From NCBI RefSeq assembly GCF_000969905.1, contig NZ_CP009520.1, positions 4,216,001-4,280,000 of the forward strand: a stretch of 64,000 nucleotides of DNA, in the 5' to 3' direction. This DNA is from Methanosarcina vacuolata Z-761 (GTDB lineage Archaea > Halobacteriota > Methanosarcinia > Methanosarcinales > Methanosarcinaceae). A model generated the notes under the pieces. The model worked only from the letters and a program-made list of their open reading frames with translations, did not search any database and was not told where the DNA came from. Shown piece after piece: positions 46,922-56,220 of this stretch. Every line of letters begins with the position of its first letter. Position 1 is the first letter of the stretch. A program made the position numbers and the translations under genes.

Positions 46922-47425
46922 TTAGCCCCAAAGCTCACGTTCCGTTTCATGTTCATAAACTATCTCTATCCACTTTTCACGCAGCATACTGATCCAGTTG
47001 GGATGTTCAACGCCTTCATATTCGAATCCTAAAAACTTATCTTTGCCAAAATGGCTAAACGAAAGTGAAGCGACCTGTTCGAGTGATAGGTCATCAAGAG
47101 GCATTAATCCAAAAATTCCATATGTTGGACATGTAGCTGGCACAACACCAATTACAGTTTCCTCATCTTTGATGTGGGTATCCACACCGTAGATATCACT
47201 ACCTGAGCCATCCTGATAAACTGGATTTGATTTAACAAACTTCTTCGTGATTTCCCTGTTGTCTAACCCCTTTTCTGTGACTGTATACTGGACAATTGCA
47301 TATCCAACTAAAACGCTCTTCGTAACGTACTCAGAAATTCCATCTATGTCCTCAAAGCCAATCTTCATCGGAATAGCATTAACAGCTTCCCTGATTTCAT
47401 TATACAATTGCTCATTCTCTACCAT
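46922..47425 (-). CDS. Hypothetical soluble protein
   Basis: This 167-residue acidic protein has no signal peptide or membrane helix. ATG 47425 is preferred over GTG 47434 because GGGGAG lies 8 nt before it. Features are an N-terminal helix (ENEQLYNEIREAVNAIPMKI), a central beta-rich part with CPTYGIFGLMPLDDLSLEQV, and a tryptophan-containing helical end (NWISMLREKWIEIVYEHE). I do not recognise the family. The good start signal and composition support a real gene. Confidence 0.6.
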   Translation of the reverse strand: MVENEQLYNEIREAVNAIPMKIGFEDIDGISEYVTKSVLVGYAIVQYTVTEKGLDNREITKKFVKSNPVYQDGSGSDIYGVDTHIKDEETVIGVVPATCPTYGIFGLMPLDDLSLEQVASLSFSHFGKDKFLGFEYEGVEHPNWISMLREKWIEIVYEHETERELWG

Positions 47426-47871
47426 GCTAATCACTCCCCTGAATAAGCGTTAATATTGCCTTTAGTTATTATATGGTCTTTTTTATTCATAACCGTGAGT
47501 ACATATTCTCCATTGGATTAGTCATGTGGAGATCAACAGGACAGAAAATACTAAAGAACAGGCAGAAAATAACAAAAAGCAGGACAGAAAATGCAGTCGT
47601 TTTTCCCGTAAAAAGGTTGGCAAGAACTAAAATATTTTTCCGACTGCTGAATCTACGAAATTTCTAGCCCTCGTCAACTCGATAAAAGTAAATATAAGTG
47701 ATGAGCTCATCCCAAAACCAATTCTAATTTCAAAAATTAACAAATTGTTGGAATTATTTTCCAAATTATTATCCATAATCGGAAGCTCGATTAACTGTTT
47801 AGAATATGGAATTCAGAGAAATAAATTTGAGTTTTGGTCAGCTCCATTAATATTTTATTTTATGAATCCAA
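47426..47871. other. Intergenic region
   Basis: This is AT-rich DNA between two minus-strand genes. I see no coding frame, strong hairpin or repeat apart from short ACAGAAAAT repeats around 47540-47590. Confidence 0.3.
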
Positions 47872-48177
47872 TCAAACAATTTCTACTTTTTGAATCGTCA
47901 TAAGCTCGTTTCCAACAATCTCTCGCAGTTGAGGAATTAAGGATCTTAGTTTTTCTTCATCGTCAATTACTTCCATAACTACTGGAAGGTCATGGCTTAG
48001 CTGTAAGACCTTGATGGTATGGATCTTTTTATCCGCTCCATAACCTTCAATTCCTCTGAGAAGAGTTGCGCCATTAATACCTGAATCAAGTAAAAATTCG
48101 ATAACCTTCTCATAAATGGATTTGTCATGAAAGGTTGCGTTTTGCTTTAGATATATGCGAAGAAGTGCGGAAGGCAT
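47872..48177 (-). CDS. DUF190 (PII-like fold) protein
   Basis: This 101-residue protein of the COG1993/DUF190 family has a ferredoxin-like fold related to PII signal proteins. LLRIYLKQNATFHDKSIYEK, GINGATLLRGIEGYGADKKI and DLPVVMEVIDDEEKL are diagnostic. Relatives often neighbour crcB fluoride-exporter genes, but none is visible here. It is a single gene. Confidence 0.85.
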   Translation of the reverse strand: MPSALLRIYLKQNATFHDKSIYEKVIEFLLDSGINGATLLRGIEGYGADKKIHTIKVLQLSHDLPVVMEVIDDEEKLRSLIPQLREIVGNELMTIQKVEIV

Positions 48178-48606
48178 GAAATCACCCGGTATTCTTTAAT
48201 TAAGTGTAATTTTATAGGTTATACAGCCAGCATGGAAAATCAAAGTTGCGCTAGCGTACCCCACTGCAAGAACAGGGTATTTTCGTACCAACGCTCCAAA
48301 TTTTCATTCCCGCAGCAAGCTAGCAGAGTATTTGACTTAGCAGGGTATTCGACTGAAAAAAATATTTTTAAAATTCTCGTTTTACGCTGCGTCATATAAA
48401 ATTTGAAAATTTGAAAAGTATTTTATGCTCCATCACTATCTTACTTAAAGAAATAGTGCAGTTGAACTATGAGACCAGTCGCATAAAAGCTCGGTCTACT
48501 GATTTAGATTTCACTTTGCACAAACTCGAAGCTGCTTGATTTTAAGACTAATTTAAGACAATAATAGAAGTTACAATTATTAAGTAACTGATAAGGTCTG
48601 ATTAAA
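48178..48606. other. Intergenic region, divergent promoters
   Basis: This lies between the divergent DUF190 and PGF-CTERM genes. A GTGCAGTTGAACTATGAGACC stretch near 48461 resembles the interior of the element at 20152, suggesting a degraded copy. No gene is seen. Confidence 0.3.
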
Positions 48607-49620
48607 ATGCCCAAAATAAGGAATATTTGCAAATGGCTAATGCTTATCACTTTTGTTTCTCTTTTTGTATATAGTTCTGCAAGTGCAGATGATAGCGGAT
48701 TTAACGATTCCAAATCTAATGAGATCTCTGAGCCTTCTATAAAGGAATTTGAAAATGATCCCTCGTTTATAGCATACAGAGGAACCTTACCAGAAACAAC
48801 TGATCAGAAGTGGGAAAATTCAATTGTAAATTGCTGGTTAAATCTTACACGAATGGGGCCATCATATTCCGAATTTGACAGCTCTATAAAAAGCGTTGCT
48901 TCCAATAACGAAATGCTAATAATTGAATTGGGGTCCGTCTATAAAGAAGAAGTAAATGACTCCAGAATTAACGAGATCTATCAGAAAATTGAGGATTACT
49001 GCGAACAGCAGGGAGGCGTAAGTGAGGTTCCTGTGGTCTTTATGTGGGCACAGGATGAGGAGGATCTCCCATTACCGGATTATGGCCCTCAGATTTTCGA
49101 CGAAGTTAAAAATGAACCCGGATTCATAGCTAGTCGGGGAACAATGCCTGTTATTACAGACGCTAATAAAAAAGTGGGATGGGAAGAAACAGCAGGGAAT
49201 TGTATTCATAGCTTCAGAGCTGAACTTGGTCATTATATGCTAGAAAATGGTGGACCAGTTGTTAGTTATGGTTATGACTATAGGGGATACATATTTGTGG
49301 AGTTTGATAAAAAATCTCCTGAAAACGTTAATGAGTCAATAATTGATGAAATTTACCTAATAATTGACGACCACTGTAAACAAGAAGGCGTAAGTGAAGC
49401 GCCAGTAGTTTTTGAATGGGGAGAAGTGCCAACAGTATGTGAAGAACTTTTACCAGCAGATGAGATACCAGATGTGAATGAAAGTAATGACATCAACTCC
49501 TCAGGTAATGAAGAAGAGACTGCTGGTAATAAAACAACCAATCAAATACCTGGCTTTACTTCAATAATGGTTATTTTAGGGCTTTTATCATTACTGGTTT
49601 TCAAGCGTTCATATAAATAA
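48607..49620 (+). CDS. Secreted two-repeat protein with PGF-CTERM sorting signal
   Basis: This 337-residue protein has an N-terminal signal peptide (LMLITFVSLFVYSSASA) and two tandem domains of about 110 residues. Both start with FENDPSFIAYRGTLP / VKNEPGFIASRGTMP, contain one cysteine near NCWLNL/NCIHSF and end with SEVPVVFMW / SEAPVVFEW. A linker with NES and NKT sequons leads to IPGFTSIMVILGLLSLLVFK and a basic tail. That tail is a PGF-CTERM signal, which archaeosortase A removes to attach lipid. It is likely an S-layer-associated surface protein; the ligand is unknown. Confidence 0.8.
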   Translation: MPKIRNICKWLMLITFVSLFVYSSASADDSGFNDSKSNEISEPSIKEFENDPSFIAYRGTLPETTDQKWENSIVNCWLNLTRMGPSYSEFDSSIKSVASNNEMLIIELGSVYKEEVNDSRINEIYQKIEDYCEQQGGVSEVPVVFMWAQDEEDLPLPDYGPQIFDEVKNEPGFIASRGTMPVITDANKKVGWEETAGNCIHSFRAELGHYMLENGGPVVSYGYDYRGYIFVEFDKKSPENVNESIIDEIYLIIDDHCKQEGVSEAPVVFEWGEVPTVCEELLPADEIPDVNESNDINSSGNEEETAGNKTTNQIPGFTSIMVILGLLSLLVFKRSYK

Positions 49621-49713
49621 GCAAGGTCATCATTCCCACCATACAAAGGTTTCCTCAAAATATAAGAACAGTAACCAAAGAACTGTGGAAATTGGATTAG
49701 TTCAGAAAAAAGT

Positions 49714-49746
49714 GTAGCCTTTTAAGGCTACAAGAATAATTTTTTT
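49714..49746 (+). terminator. Hairpin plus T-run terminator
   Basis: GTAGCC (49714-49719) and GGCTAC (49726-49731) form a stem, followed by a TTTTTT run at 49741-49746. It is placed between convergent genes, 94 bp after the PGF-CTERM gene stop. Confidence 0.65.
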
Positions 49747-49755
49747 ATTCAGGTA

Positions 49756-51114
49756 TTACTGCGAAACTGTCACAGGAGTTAGCTGGCCTCCGTCAGTCAG
49801 AGTGTAAGTTTTACCTTCAAGCCAGCTGTTTGTGCTGGAATTTGAGTCATAATATATGGTATTTCCATTGTCCTTGATATTAGACAATGTGGAATCTTCA
49901 TCTGTGAAACTTGTCAGGTATGAAGTTCCTGTCACATTCCAGGTACTGGTTGAATCCAGGGTCATGTTCATCGAGCTTGCCGTATTGTTTGCATTAATTG
50001 CTCCGGTCAGGGTAGTGTTATTCTGCAACATGGCTGTGACTGAACTGATATTATCGCAGGTAATATTACCATTGAGAGTCTCATTTTCTGCCTTAAAGGT
50101 TACAACACCGCCGTTTGATCCTGTATTGCCCCACCTGTCAGCGCTGGCTGTCAAAAGTGTACCAGATGCTGCACTCAAGTTAGCATCTTTTAGCTCTATT
50201 ATGGATTCTGTATTTGTAATATAGAATAGAGGACCTACTGTCGCATTGAGTGAGCCTCCGTTCATCGTAAAGCTGCTGGTACCTACTTCGGCATCACCTG
50301 AGAAACTCTGGTAGAGCATAGCTCCACATTTTTTCTCACCTGAAATGGTGACATTCGTCAAAGATATGGAGTTCTTTCCTTCTATTACGACAGCTTCCGA
50401 TCCTGTAGCTGTAATAACGGAATCAGAAACTGTAATATTGCCTGTAGAATAGATTCCTGGAGAACCGTCTCCGGCTGTGTTCATAGTCCCGCCTGTAACA
50501 TTAATATTTCCGTTTCCACGGTCTGTTGCAATGGCTGCACAGTGTTGCCCGACTGTGGTGATATTTACATCCGTACAGGTTATGTTACCGGTCTGGGTTG
50601 CATCCACACCACGGGAGCCGTCGGCAGAAGTATTGATCGTAACATTGGACAGAGTTACTGAAGAACCCGATCCCGTAGCAAAGACACCATTGGCGCCATT
50701 GGCGTTTGTAGTTACTGTACAATTGGTGAGCTCTATTGCACTTCCGGACTCTGCCAGTACACCAGCATTGAGGCCGTAAAAGTCGCTATTATCATTCGAA
50801 GAGGTGTCTCCTGTTTTTGTCACCGTCGAATTTGAAAGAGTGAAAGTACCACCATTAGTAACTTTGATTCCGTTTTCATCGGTATTAGAGGCAATAAAAG
50901 CCTGATTTGAGCTGGTTTCAGTTCCTCCGCTCTGCGTGTACGCTTCACTTGCCGTAGAAGTAGTATTGGTATTATTAGTCGTATCGGTGGTTGTACTCGT
51001 CGTAGCTTCGCTCGAAGTTTCCGATCCGGACACGCACCCACAAACTGCCAGGGTAACCAGACTGGCTAACAGTACCAGTGTGGCTATGCCTCGAAATTTA
51101 AAGTGCATATTCAT
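49756..51114 (-). CDS. Surface lipoprotein with right-handed beta-helix
   Basis: This 452-residue protein has a lipoprotein signal (LASLVTLAVCGC), a Ser/Thr-rich linker, then repeats of about 20-25 residues. These contain VTNGGTFTLSNSTVT, AIELTNCTVTTNANGANGVF and NITCTDVNITTVGQHCAAIA patterns, a beta-helix resembling pectate-lyase or autotransporter-adhesin passengers. It has many N-glycosylation sequons. AAGGAG precedes ATG 51114. It is likely an adhesin or matrix protein. The C-terminus lacks an anchor, so the N-terminal lipid would tether it. Confidence 0.75.
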   Translation of the reverse strand: MNMHFKFRGIATLVLLASLVTLAVCGCVSGSETSSEATTSTTTDTTNNTNTTSTASEAYTQSGGTETSSNQAFIASNTDENGIKVTNGGTFTLSNSTVTKTGDTSSNDNSDFYGLNAGVLAESGSAIELTNCTVTTNANGANGVFATGSGSSVTLSNVTINTSADGSRGVDATQTGNITCTDVNITTVGQHCAAIATDRGNGNINVTGGTMNTAGDGSPGIYSTGNITVSDSVITATGSEAVVIEGKNSISLTNVTISGEKKCGAMLYQSFSGDAEVGTSSFTMNGGSLNATVGPLFYITNTESIIELKDANLSAASGTLLTASADRWGNTGSNGGVVTFKAENETLNGNITCDNISSVTAMLQNNTTLTGAINANNTASSMNMTLDSTSTWNVTGTSYLTSFTDEDSTLSNIKDNGNTIYYDSNSSTNSWLEGKTYTLTDGGQLTPVTVSQ

Positions 51115-51574
51115 TTTATCTCCTTTATTCAAGCCTATAGCTGTGTGCCCGCTAAATTGCCAGAAAAAGAGATAAAAATACTTGCAGGATAAGAGGGAAA
51201 AAATGAATTTATTTTAAATTTAAAGATCAATTATACAATTTTCATAGAAATAAAGCTTAATTTTTATATATAAGCCTTAATAGCTTTGTTTTAAAGCTTT
51301 ATTTTGCAGGATATATTCGAGAACGTACCGAAAGTTCTGGAAACAATCTTACTCCCATTATATCCAGTTTTAATGGTAATGGAGATTGCTTATATTATGA
51401 ACAAGTTGCAAATGAAGGTATGGAATGATACGTAACCAGCAGAATGAGGGCAAACGATTAAAGAAAGCGATTCTATGAGACACACTTACTGATAATGTTG
51501 CATGCTTTACTGTTGTGGATAAGCTAGATAATTTGCTTGAGCTAAGAATTCAGACGACATGTAGCGTTATAAGT

Positions 51575-51617
51575 ATTGATATCTGGTATTGATATCTGGT
51601 ATTGATATCTGGTATTG
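51575..51617. repeat. Tandem repeat, 13-bp unit, 3 copies
   Basis: ATTGATATCTGGT occurs three times in direct succession, followed by ATTG. It sits 30 bp upstream of the GNAT gene, where the promoter or leader is expected. The remainder of 51115-51574 is gene-free. Confidence 0.85.
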
Positions 51618-51647
51618 TTTAAATTGAATGGTTAAGCCGGTATTTTT

Positions 51648-52166
51648 ATGATCACTGCAGAACAAAGCAATACTGATAATATATATATCCGAGAAGTCTC
51701 TTCTGAAAGTGATTTAGAAGAAAGCTTGCGGACTGTAAAGACTTCTTTCATAACGGTCGCAAAGGATTTTAACCTTACAGAAAAGGATAATCCTTCAAAC
51801 CCTGCCTTTACTAATATTACTAAGCTTAAAGAAATGAAAGTAAATGGCGTAAAGATGTACGGTTTATACGTTGGAATTAAACAGGAAGGTTTTGTGGCAA
51901 TTGAGAAAGCAAACGATGAGATTTTTTATATGGAGAGATTAGCAGTTCATCCGACTTCGCGACACAAAGGCTACGGAAGAAAACTGATAGACTTTGTAGT
52001 TGAATATGCTAAACAAAATGGGGGGAAGAAAGTCTCAATTGGAATCATAAATGAGAATGAAAGGCTAAAGAACTGGTATAAGAAATATGGGTTTGAGGAA
52101 ACAGGATTAAAAAAGTTTGAACATATGTCTTTTACTGTTTGTTTTATGGAGAAAGTTCTTCTATAA
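51648..52166 (+). CDS. GNAT-family N-acetyltransferase
   Basis: This 172-residue protein has the GNAT fold. MERLAVHPTSRHKGYGRKLI (about 101-120) is strand 4 with the acetyl-CoA pyrophosphate loop (RHKGYG). KVSIGIINENERLKNWYKKY and GFEETG form the C-terminal part. The acceptor substrate is unknown. It is convergent with the DUF364 gene. Ribosome-binding signal is weak. Confidence 0.85.
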   Translation: MITAEQSNTDNIYIREVSSESDLEESLRTVKTSFITVAKDFNLTEKDNPSNPAFTNITKLKEMKVNGVKMYGLYVGIKQEGFVAIEKANDEIFYMERLAVHPTSRHKGYGRKLIDFVVEYAKQNGGKKVSIGIINENERLKNWYKKYGFEETGLKKFEHMSFTVCFMEKVLL

Positions 52167-52229
52167 ATATACGGGATCACTGGCTATTCAATACATTGGT
52201 GTTTCCCTTCCCGCTTCGCTCAAAAGGAC

Positions 52230-52315
52230 TCATTCTTGTTCGTTTCTTCTGAACGCTACCTTTTCCCCACAATACTTGTGAAGTTTTTTCGTTCCTCCTG
52301 CTTCGCTGCCAGAGT
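52230..52315 (-). pseudogene. Duplicated 3' end of the DUF364 gene
   Basis: The minus strand encodes SEAGGTKKLHKYCGEKVAFR before a stop, nearly identical to the C-terminus of the gene ending at 52382. The DNA from about 52255 to 52315 matches 52400-52460 with few changes. The duplicated tail lies 67-150 bp beyond the functional end and is not expressed as part of any gene I can see. Confidence 0.75.
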
Positions 52316-52381
52316 TTCGCTTCGGGAGCACGGTGTCTGTTTCGCTACGCTTTGCTTCGCTCAAGCAGACTTATTTTTGAT

Positions 52382-53296
52382 TTATTTGTTTTTTTTAAAT
52401 GCCACTTTCTCTCCACAGTACTTGTGAAGTTTTTTCGTACCTCCTGCTTCGCTGACAATGGTAAGCATAGTCATAGGATCAAAGATTCGGGTTCCCATTA
52501 CTGCAGTAATTCCTCTCTCAAAAAACGGGGCAGGGTAAAGAGGAGAGCTTGGGCCTAGCAGGACAACTTCCCTTGCTGCGCCCCCCAGGGACAGTAGTTC
52601 ATCAAAAGTCCTGTTGGCGAGAGTACTTGCACTGAGAATGATTACATCCGATACAGGGAGAACTTCTCTGGCTTTTTCCGAGGGCAGAGTCAGGGTTTTC
52701 GGAGATTCGATTTCACGCTTTTCGAGGATCGTAAGTTTCTCGGTTATTTTCAGGATTTTAGGGACAAGGGGACCAAAATATCCTACCATTGCAACCCTGT
52801 CTTCGGGTTTTATGAGGTCAAGGATATCCACGTTTGATGTCAGGAATTTTTCAGGTTTTGTATCCAGCAGCATGTGAGAAAGAGCATTTGCAGTTGCAAT
52901 TCCGACCGCAGCTTCAAGAGGATTTTTGGACAGGGCAAGTTCAAGCACTTTATCTGCAGTTTTACCTTTCAGAGAGCCCGCAAACCCGAGAGCAGGACAG
53001 CCTGAAAACTCGTAAAGAGGGGTACAGGCAACGCCCCCATAGTTTTCAGAAAGCAGGACTCCGATATAAGCGAGCCCTATCCTTACATCCTTTACTTCTA
53101 CGTCCTTAAGAGCAGGGTCCAGGTCATTTTTGAGAGCATTCACCAGGGTGGGCAGAATTTCAGTTTCTTCTTTTTTTCTTTCCCCTTTATTTACTTCCCC
53201 TGTTTTTCCTTTTCCTATTCCTTTCAGTCCATTTTTTTCCTTTTTTTCTTCATTTTCCGGGAATTTTCTTTTTTCGGGATATTCTGTTTCTGGCAT
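52382..53296 (-). CDS. DUF364 protein (putative metal-chelation fold), mod operon
   Basis: This 304-residue protein has a lysine/glutamate-rich N-terminal extension (about 40 residues), a DUF4213-like region (DVRIGLAYIGVLLSENYGGV...CTPLYEFSG), and a Rossmann-like DUF364 domain (DRVAMVGYFGPLVPKI, VIILSASTLANRTFDELLSL, VVLLGPSSPLYPAPFFERG). The family is suspected to bind metals or metal complexes. It follows modD by 40 bp on the same strand, suggesting a role in molybdate or tungstate handling. Its own 3' end is duplicated downstream. Confidence 0.8.
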   Translation of the reverse strand: MPETEYPEKRKFPENEEKKEKNGLKGIGKGKTGEVNKGERKKEETEILPTLVNALKNDLDPALKDVEVKDVRIGLAYIGVLLSENYGGVACTPLYEFSGCPALGFAGSLKGKTADKVLELALSKNPLEAAVGIATANALSHMLLDTKPEKFLTSNVDILDLIKPEDRVAMVGYFGPLVPKILKITEKLTILEKREIESPKTLTLPSEKAREVLPVSDVIILSASTLANRTFDELLSLGGAAREVVLLGPSSPLYPAPFFERGITAVMGTRIFDPMTMLTIVSEAGGTKKLHKYCGEKVAFKKNK

Positions 53297-53336
53297 GCTG
53301 CCACCTTTTTACCTTTTTATCTCTATTAATCTCTGT

Positions 53337-54128
53337 TCAAATTCTTTCGATTTTTGTTGAGAAGTCAAGCGGATTTGCGTAATAGGGAGCGCTTATAACG
53401 ATAATATCTACAAAAGGAGCATATTCAGGAATCATGAGCCCTTTAATTCCTCCTACTGCAAGTTCAAGCTTTGGATTTAGTTTCTTAAGTTCGGGCCCGA
53501 GTTCCCGCAGTTCTTCCGGAGAAATATGGTCAAGGAGCATAATATCCGACATTCCGGCATATTTGAACGCTTCTTCTCTCGTTCTGGGCTCTATTTCTAT
53601 CTTTTTAATAGCCTTGGGCTTTCCCAGTTCGCCTGCAACTTCCAGATGATTCTGGCTGAACTGAATGGAATCGCTGAGGGAGTTTCTATGAATGTCTCCT
53701 CCGCCTGCCCGCACGGCTTTAATCTCAAATATCCTCGATCCGGGGTGGGTCTTACGGCTTGTTGCAATAATAAGGTCAGGGTTTGCCTTTCGGCCTGCAC
53801 TAACGAGAGATGCCGTCTTCGTGGCAATTGCACACATGATGGTGAGGAAAGTCTGGGAAACCCTCCAGTACCTGAACAGGAGTTTAAGGTCTCCTTCGGC
53901 TTCGAAAATTGCATCCCCGGGCTTGAAAGTCTCTCCGTCTCGAAGGTAATTCAGGGTCTTCAGGTTTTTTCTTTCATAATACTCTGCCAGGTCGCCAGCA
54001 CAGGCACATATCCCGTTTTCTCTTGAAACAATCCTCATTTTTCCCCTGCCTTCAAGCCTGAGCAGTTCTGCGCTTTCATCCTGATAAGGACAGTCTTCAT
54101 AAAAATACAGATCAAAAAGGTCTATCAT
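53337..54128 (-). CDS. modD: ModD, quinolinate-phosphoribosyltransferase-like protein
   Basis: This 263-residue protein has the NadC fold: an N-terminal domain with DAIFEAEGDLKLLFRYWRVS and a barrel with ATSRKTHPGSRIFEIKAV, where NadC has its substrate-binding RKTxPG. The set found in molybdate-transport operons is called ModD and has no proven reaction. GAGGT precedes ATG 54128. The 227-bp gap to modC is larger than other spacings and contains TCCTGTGAATTTTCC repeats. Confidence 0.85.
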   Translation of the reverse strand: MIDLFDLYFYEDCPYQDESAELLRLEGRGKMRIVSRENGICACAGDLAEYYERKNLKTLNYLRDGETFKPGDAIFEAEGDLKLLFRYWRVSQTFLTIMCAIATKTASLVSAGRKANPDLIIATSRKTHPGSRIFEIKAVRAGGGDIHRNSLSDSIQFSQNHLEVAGELGKPKAIKKIEIEPRTREEAFKYAGMSDIMLLDHISPEELRELGPELKKLNPKLELAVGGIKGLMIPEYAPFVDIIVISAPYYANPLDFSTKIERI

Positions 54129-54355
54129 GTTTTACCTCAGAGATTTTCGTTATAAATTCCTTGCTTTTATGTTTCAATGTTCTTAGCTGCCGGTTTTTAT
54201 ATTAATCTCGTATCAACCTCGTATCAATTTCTTTGCTACCGGCGTATTTTCATTTTACTTATGATTCTGTTAATCTTGCTCCCAATATGCGTTAGTTCAT
54301 TCCAACTTCAAATTTTCCTTGTCCTGTGAATGTTCCTGTGAATTTTCCTGTAAAT

Positions 54356-55417
54356 TCACCTTATTATCCTGGCATTTGAAGCTTTGAACACAGCATATAT
54401 TTCCCTGCCTGGTTCGAGCCCGAGCATTTCACATGAAGTCGGCGTAACCACGACTTTAATTTCTGCATGTCCCATATCCATCTCGACCACGACAAGATGT
54501 TCCTTTTTGAAAACTCCTGAAACTTTTCCTTTCAAAGTGTTTCGGGCCGAACTTTCCATGACCCCTCTGGCAAGAATAACCTCTTCCGGGCGAATAGAGA
54601 CAGCGACCTCTTCTCCGGGCTCGGCAGGGTCTGATGAATAGATTTTCAGTCCTTCGGCTTCAATCACTGTAAGTTTTCCTTCGAGAGCCTTTACCTTTCC
54701 CTCAAGCACGTTGGTGCCCAGAAACTCGGCCACGAAATCAGGAGAAGGTCGCCTGAAAACCGATTCAGGGTCACCTGACTGCATAACTTTCCCTTTCCTT
54801 AATACGACCACGCGGTTCGCCAGAGCCCAGACGTCTTCAAAATCGTGGGTCACATGCAAAACAGTAGTACTGTACTCACTGATCGCTTTTTTCAGCATCT
54901 TCCTGAGCTTTTCTTTTGTTCTTGCATCAAGGGCGCTGAAAGGTTCGTCCAGAAGGAGCAGTTTTGGTCTGACTATAAGGCTCCTTGCAATGGCTGCCCT
55001 TTGTTTTTCCCCTCCGCTCAGGGTACCTGGTTTTCTGTATAGCAACTCACCTATCTCGAGGACTCCGGCAATCTGCCTTACTTCAGCCTCGATCTGCTTT
55101 TTGTCTCTGAGCTTTTTTCGAATTGCATATGCTATATTTTCGAAAACATTCATGTGGGGAAAAAGCATGTGATCCTGATACACTATGCTTATCTGCCTCA
55201 TATTCGGAGGAAGATCGGTAATATCTTTTCCTTCGAGAATAATCCTGCCCTTTTCAGGACCGTAAAACCCTATTATGGTCTCAAGGAGAAGGGACTTCCC
55301 GCTTCCTGTAGGGCCTATCAAAGTCAGATAATCTCCTTTTTCGGCTTTGAGCTCTATCCTGTCGAGTTCAAAACCCCCTACATCAAGGCAGAGGTCCCTG
55401 ACTTCAAGAAAACTCAC
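54356..55417 (-). CDS. modC: Molybdate/tungstate ABC transporter ATPase
   Basis: This 353-residue protein has Walker A GPTGSGKS, Q-loop YQDHMLFPHMNV, signature LSGGEKQR, Walker B LLLLDEPFSALD and H-loop THDFED. The C-terminal region (about 235-353) contains a TOBE/MOP-type domain (NTLKGKVSGVFKKEHLVVVE, TPTSCEMLGLEPG) that may bind the oxyanion and regulate uptake. Its start overlaps the modB stop by 4 nt. Confidence 0.92.
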   Translation of the reverse strand: MSFLEVRDLCLDVGGFELDRIELKAEKGDYLTLIGPTGSGKSLLLETIIGFYGPEKGRIILEGKDITDLPPNMRQISIVYQDHMLFPHMNVFENIAYAIRKKLRDKKQIEAEVRQIAGVLEIGELLYRKPGTLSGGEKQRAAIARSLIVRPKLLLLDEPFSALDARTKEKLRKMLKKAISEYSTTVLHVTHDFEDVWALANRVVVLRKGKVMQSGDPESVFRRPSPDFVAEFLGTNVLEGKVKALEGKLTVIEAEGLKIYSSDPAEPGEEVAVSIRPEEVILARGVMESSARNTLKGKVSGVFKKEHLVVVEMDMGHAEIKVVVTPTSCEMLGLEPGREIYAVFKASNARIIR

Positions 55418-56220
55418 AGCCTCCCCCCTTCAAACCTTTCAAAGCTGAGGATTGCAAGAAAAGCAATTCCCATGAGCAAAATTCCACTTGTGATTGCCAT
55501 TTCCAGATTTCCATAGGAAATGTTCAGGTAGAGGGTCACAGGCAGAACTTCGGTATACATATATGATCCCCCTGCCAGCACCAGCACTGCTCCAAAAGCC
55601 CCTATACAACGAGCAAAGGTGATCACTCCTGAAGCAAAAAGCCCACTCTTTGCCATTGGAAGAGTCACGTGCCTGAAGGTTTCGAATTCCCCGTACCCAA
55701 AGCTCCTTGAGACCAGTTCGTATCTTGGGTTGATGTCTTCAAAGGTAGAGTAAATAATCCTTATAGCATAGGGAAAAGCTACAAAAAACTGGGCAATTAT
55801 TATCCCGAGATTGCTGAAGGTTACCTTTATCCCCACAGCTTCAAGCGCAGGCCCGAGAAAGCTCTGCCCGAAAAGAAGCAGGAGGGCAAGGCCCATTACC
55901 AGTTCAGGAAATGCCATAGGAAGCCCGAGTACGGTTTTTATAATGCTTTTTCCTGGAAAGGAGAAACGTGAAAGGGCATAAGCTGTCGGAATTGAACAGC
56001 ACATTACAGAAAATGTTGAGATTGAAGAGGTCAGCACGGAAAGTTTCATTGAATAAAGCATTTCTTCCGAAAGCAGGGCTGAAAAGATTTCTGATGGACT
56101 AAGGACGAAGAACAAGGTTCCTATGGATAAGAAAAGCAAAAAAGTGAAGAACAGGGCAATGCCCACTGTGAGTTTCCTGAACCAGGAGTATTTCATACCC
56201 GGGTATTTTAAGAACTGCAT
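55414..56220 (-). CDS. modB: Molybdate/tungstate ABC transporter permease
   Basis: This 268-residue protein has five or six predicted helices. Family motifs are FPGKSIIKTVLGLPMAFPELVMG and the EAA loop SRSFGYGEFETFRHVTLPMA. The listed start overlaps the modA end by 13 nt; ATG 56196 (MKYSWF) is an alternative. Overlaps indicate translational coupling within modABC. Confidence 0.92.
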   Translation of the reverse strand: MQFLKYPGMKYSWFRKLTVGIALFFTFLLFLSIGTLFFVLSPSEIFSALLSEEMLYSMKLSVLTSSISTFSVMCCSIPTAYALSRFSFPGKSIIKTVLGLPMAFPELVMGLALLLLFGQSFLGPALEAVGIKVTFSNLGIIIAQFFVAFPYAIRIIYSTFEDINPRYELVSRSFGYGEFETFRHVTLPMAKSGLFASGVITFARCIGAFGAVLVLAGGSYMYTEVLPVTLYLNISYGNLEMAITSGILLMGIAFLAILSFERFEGGRL

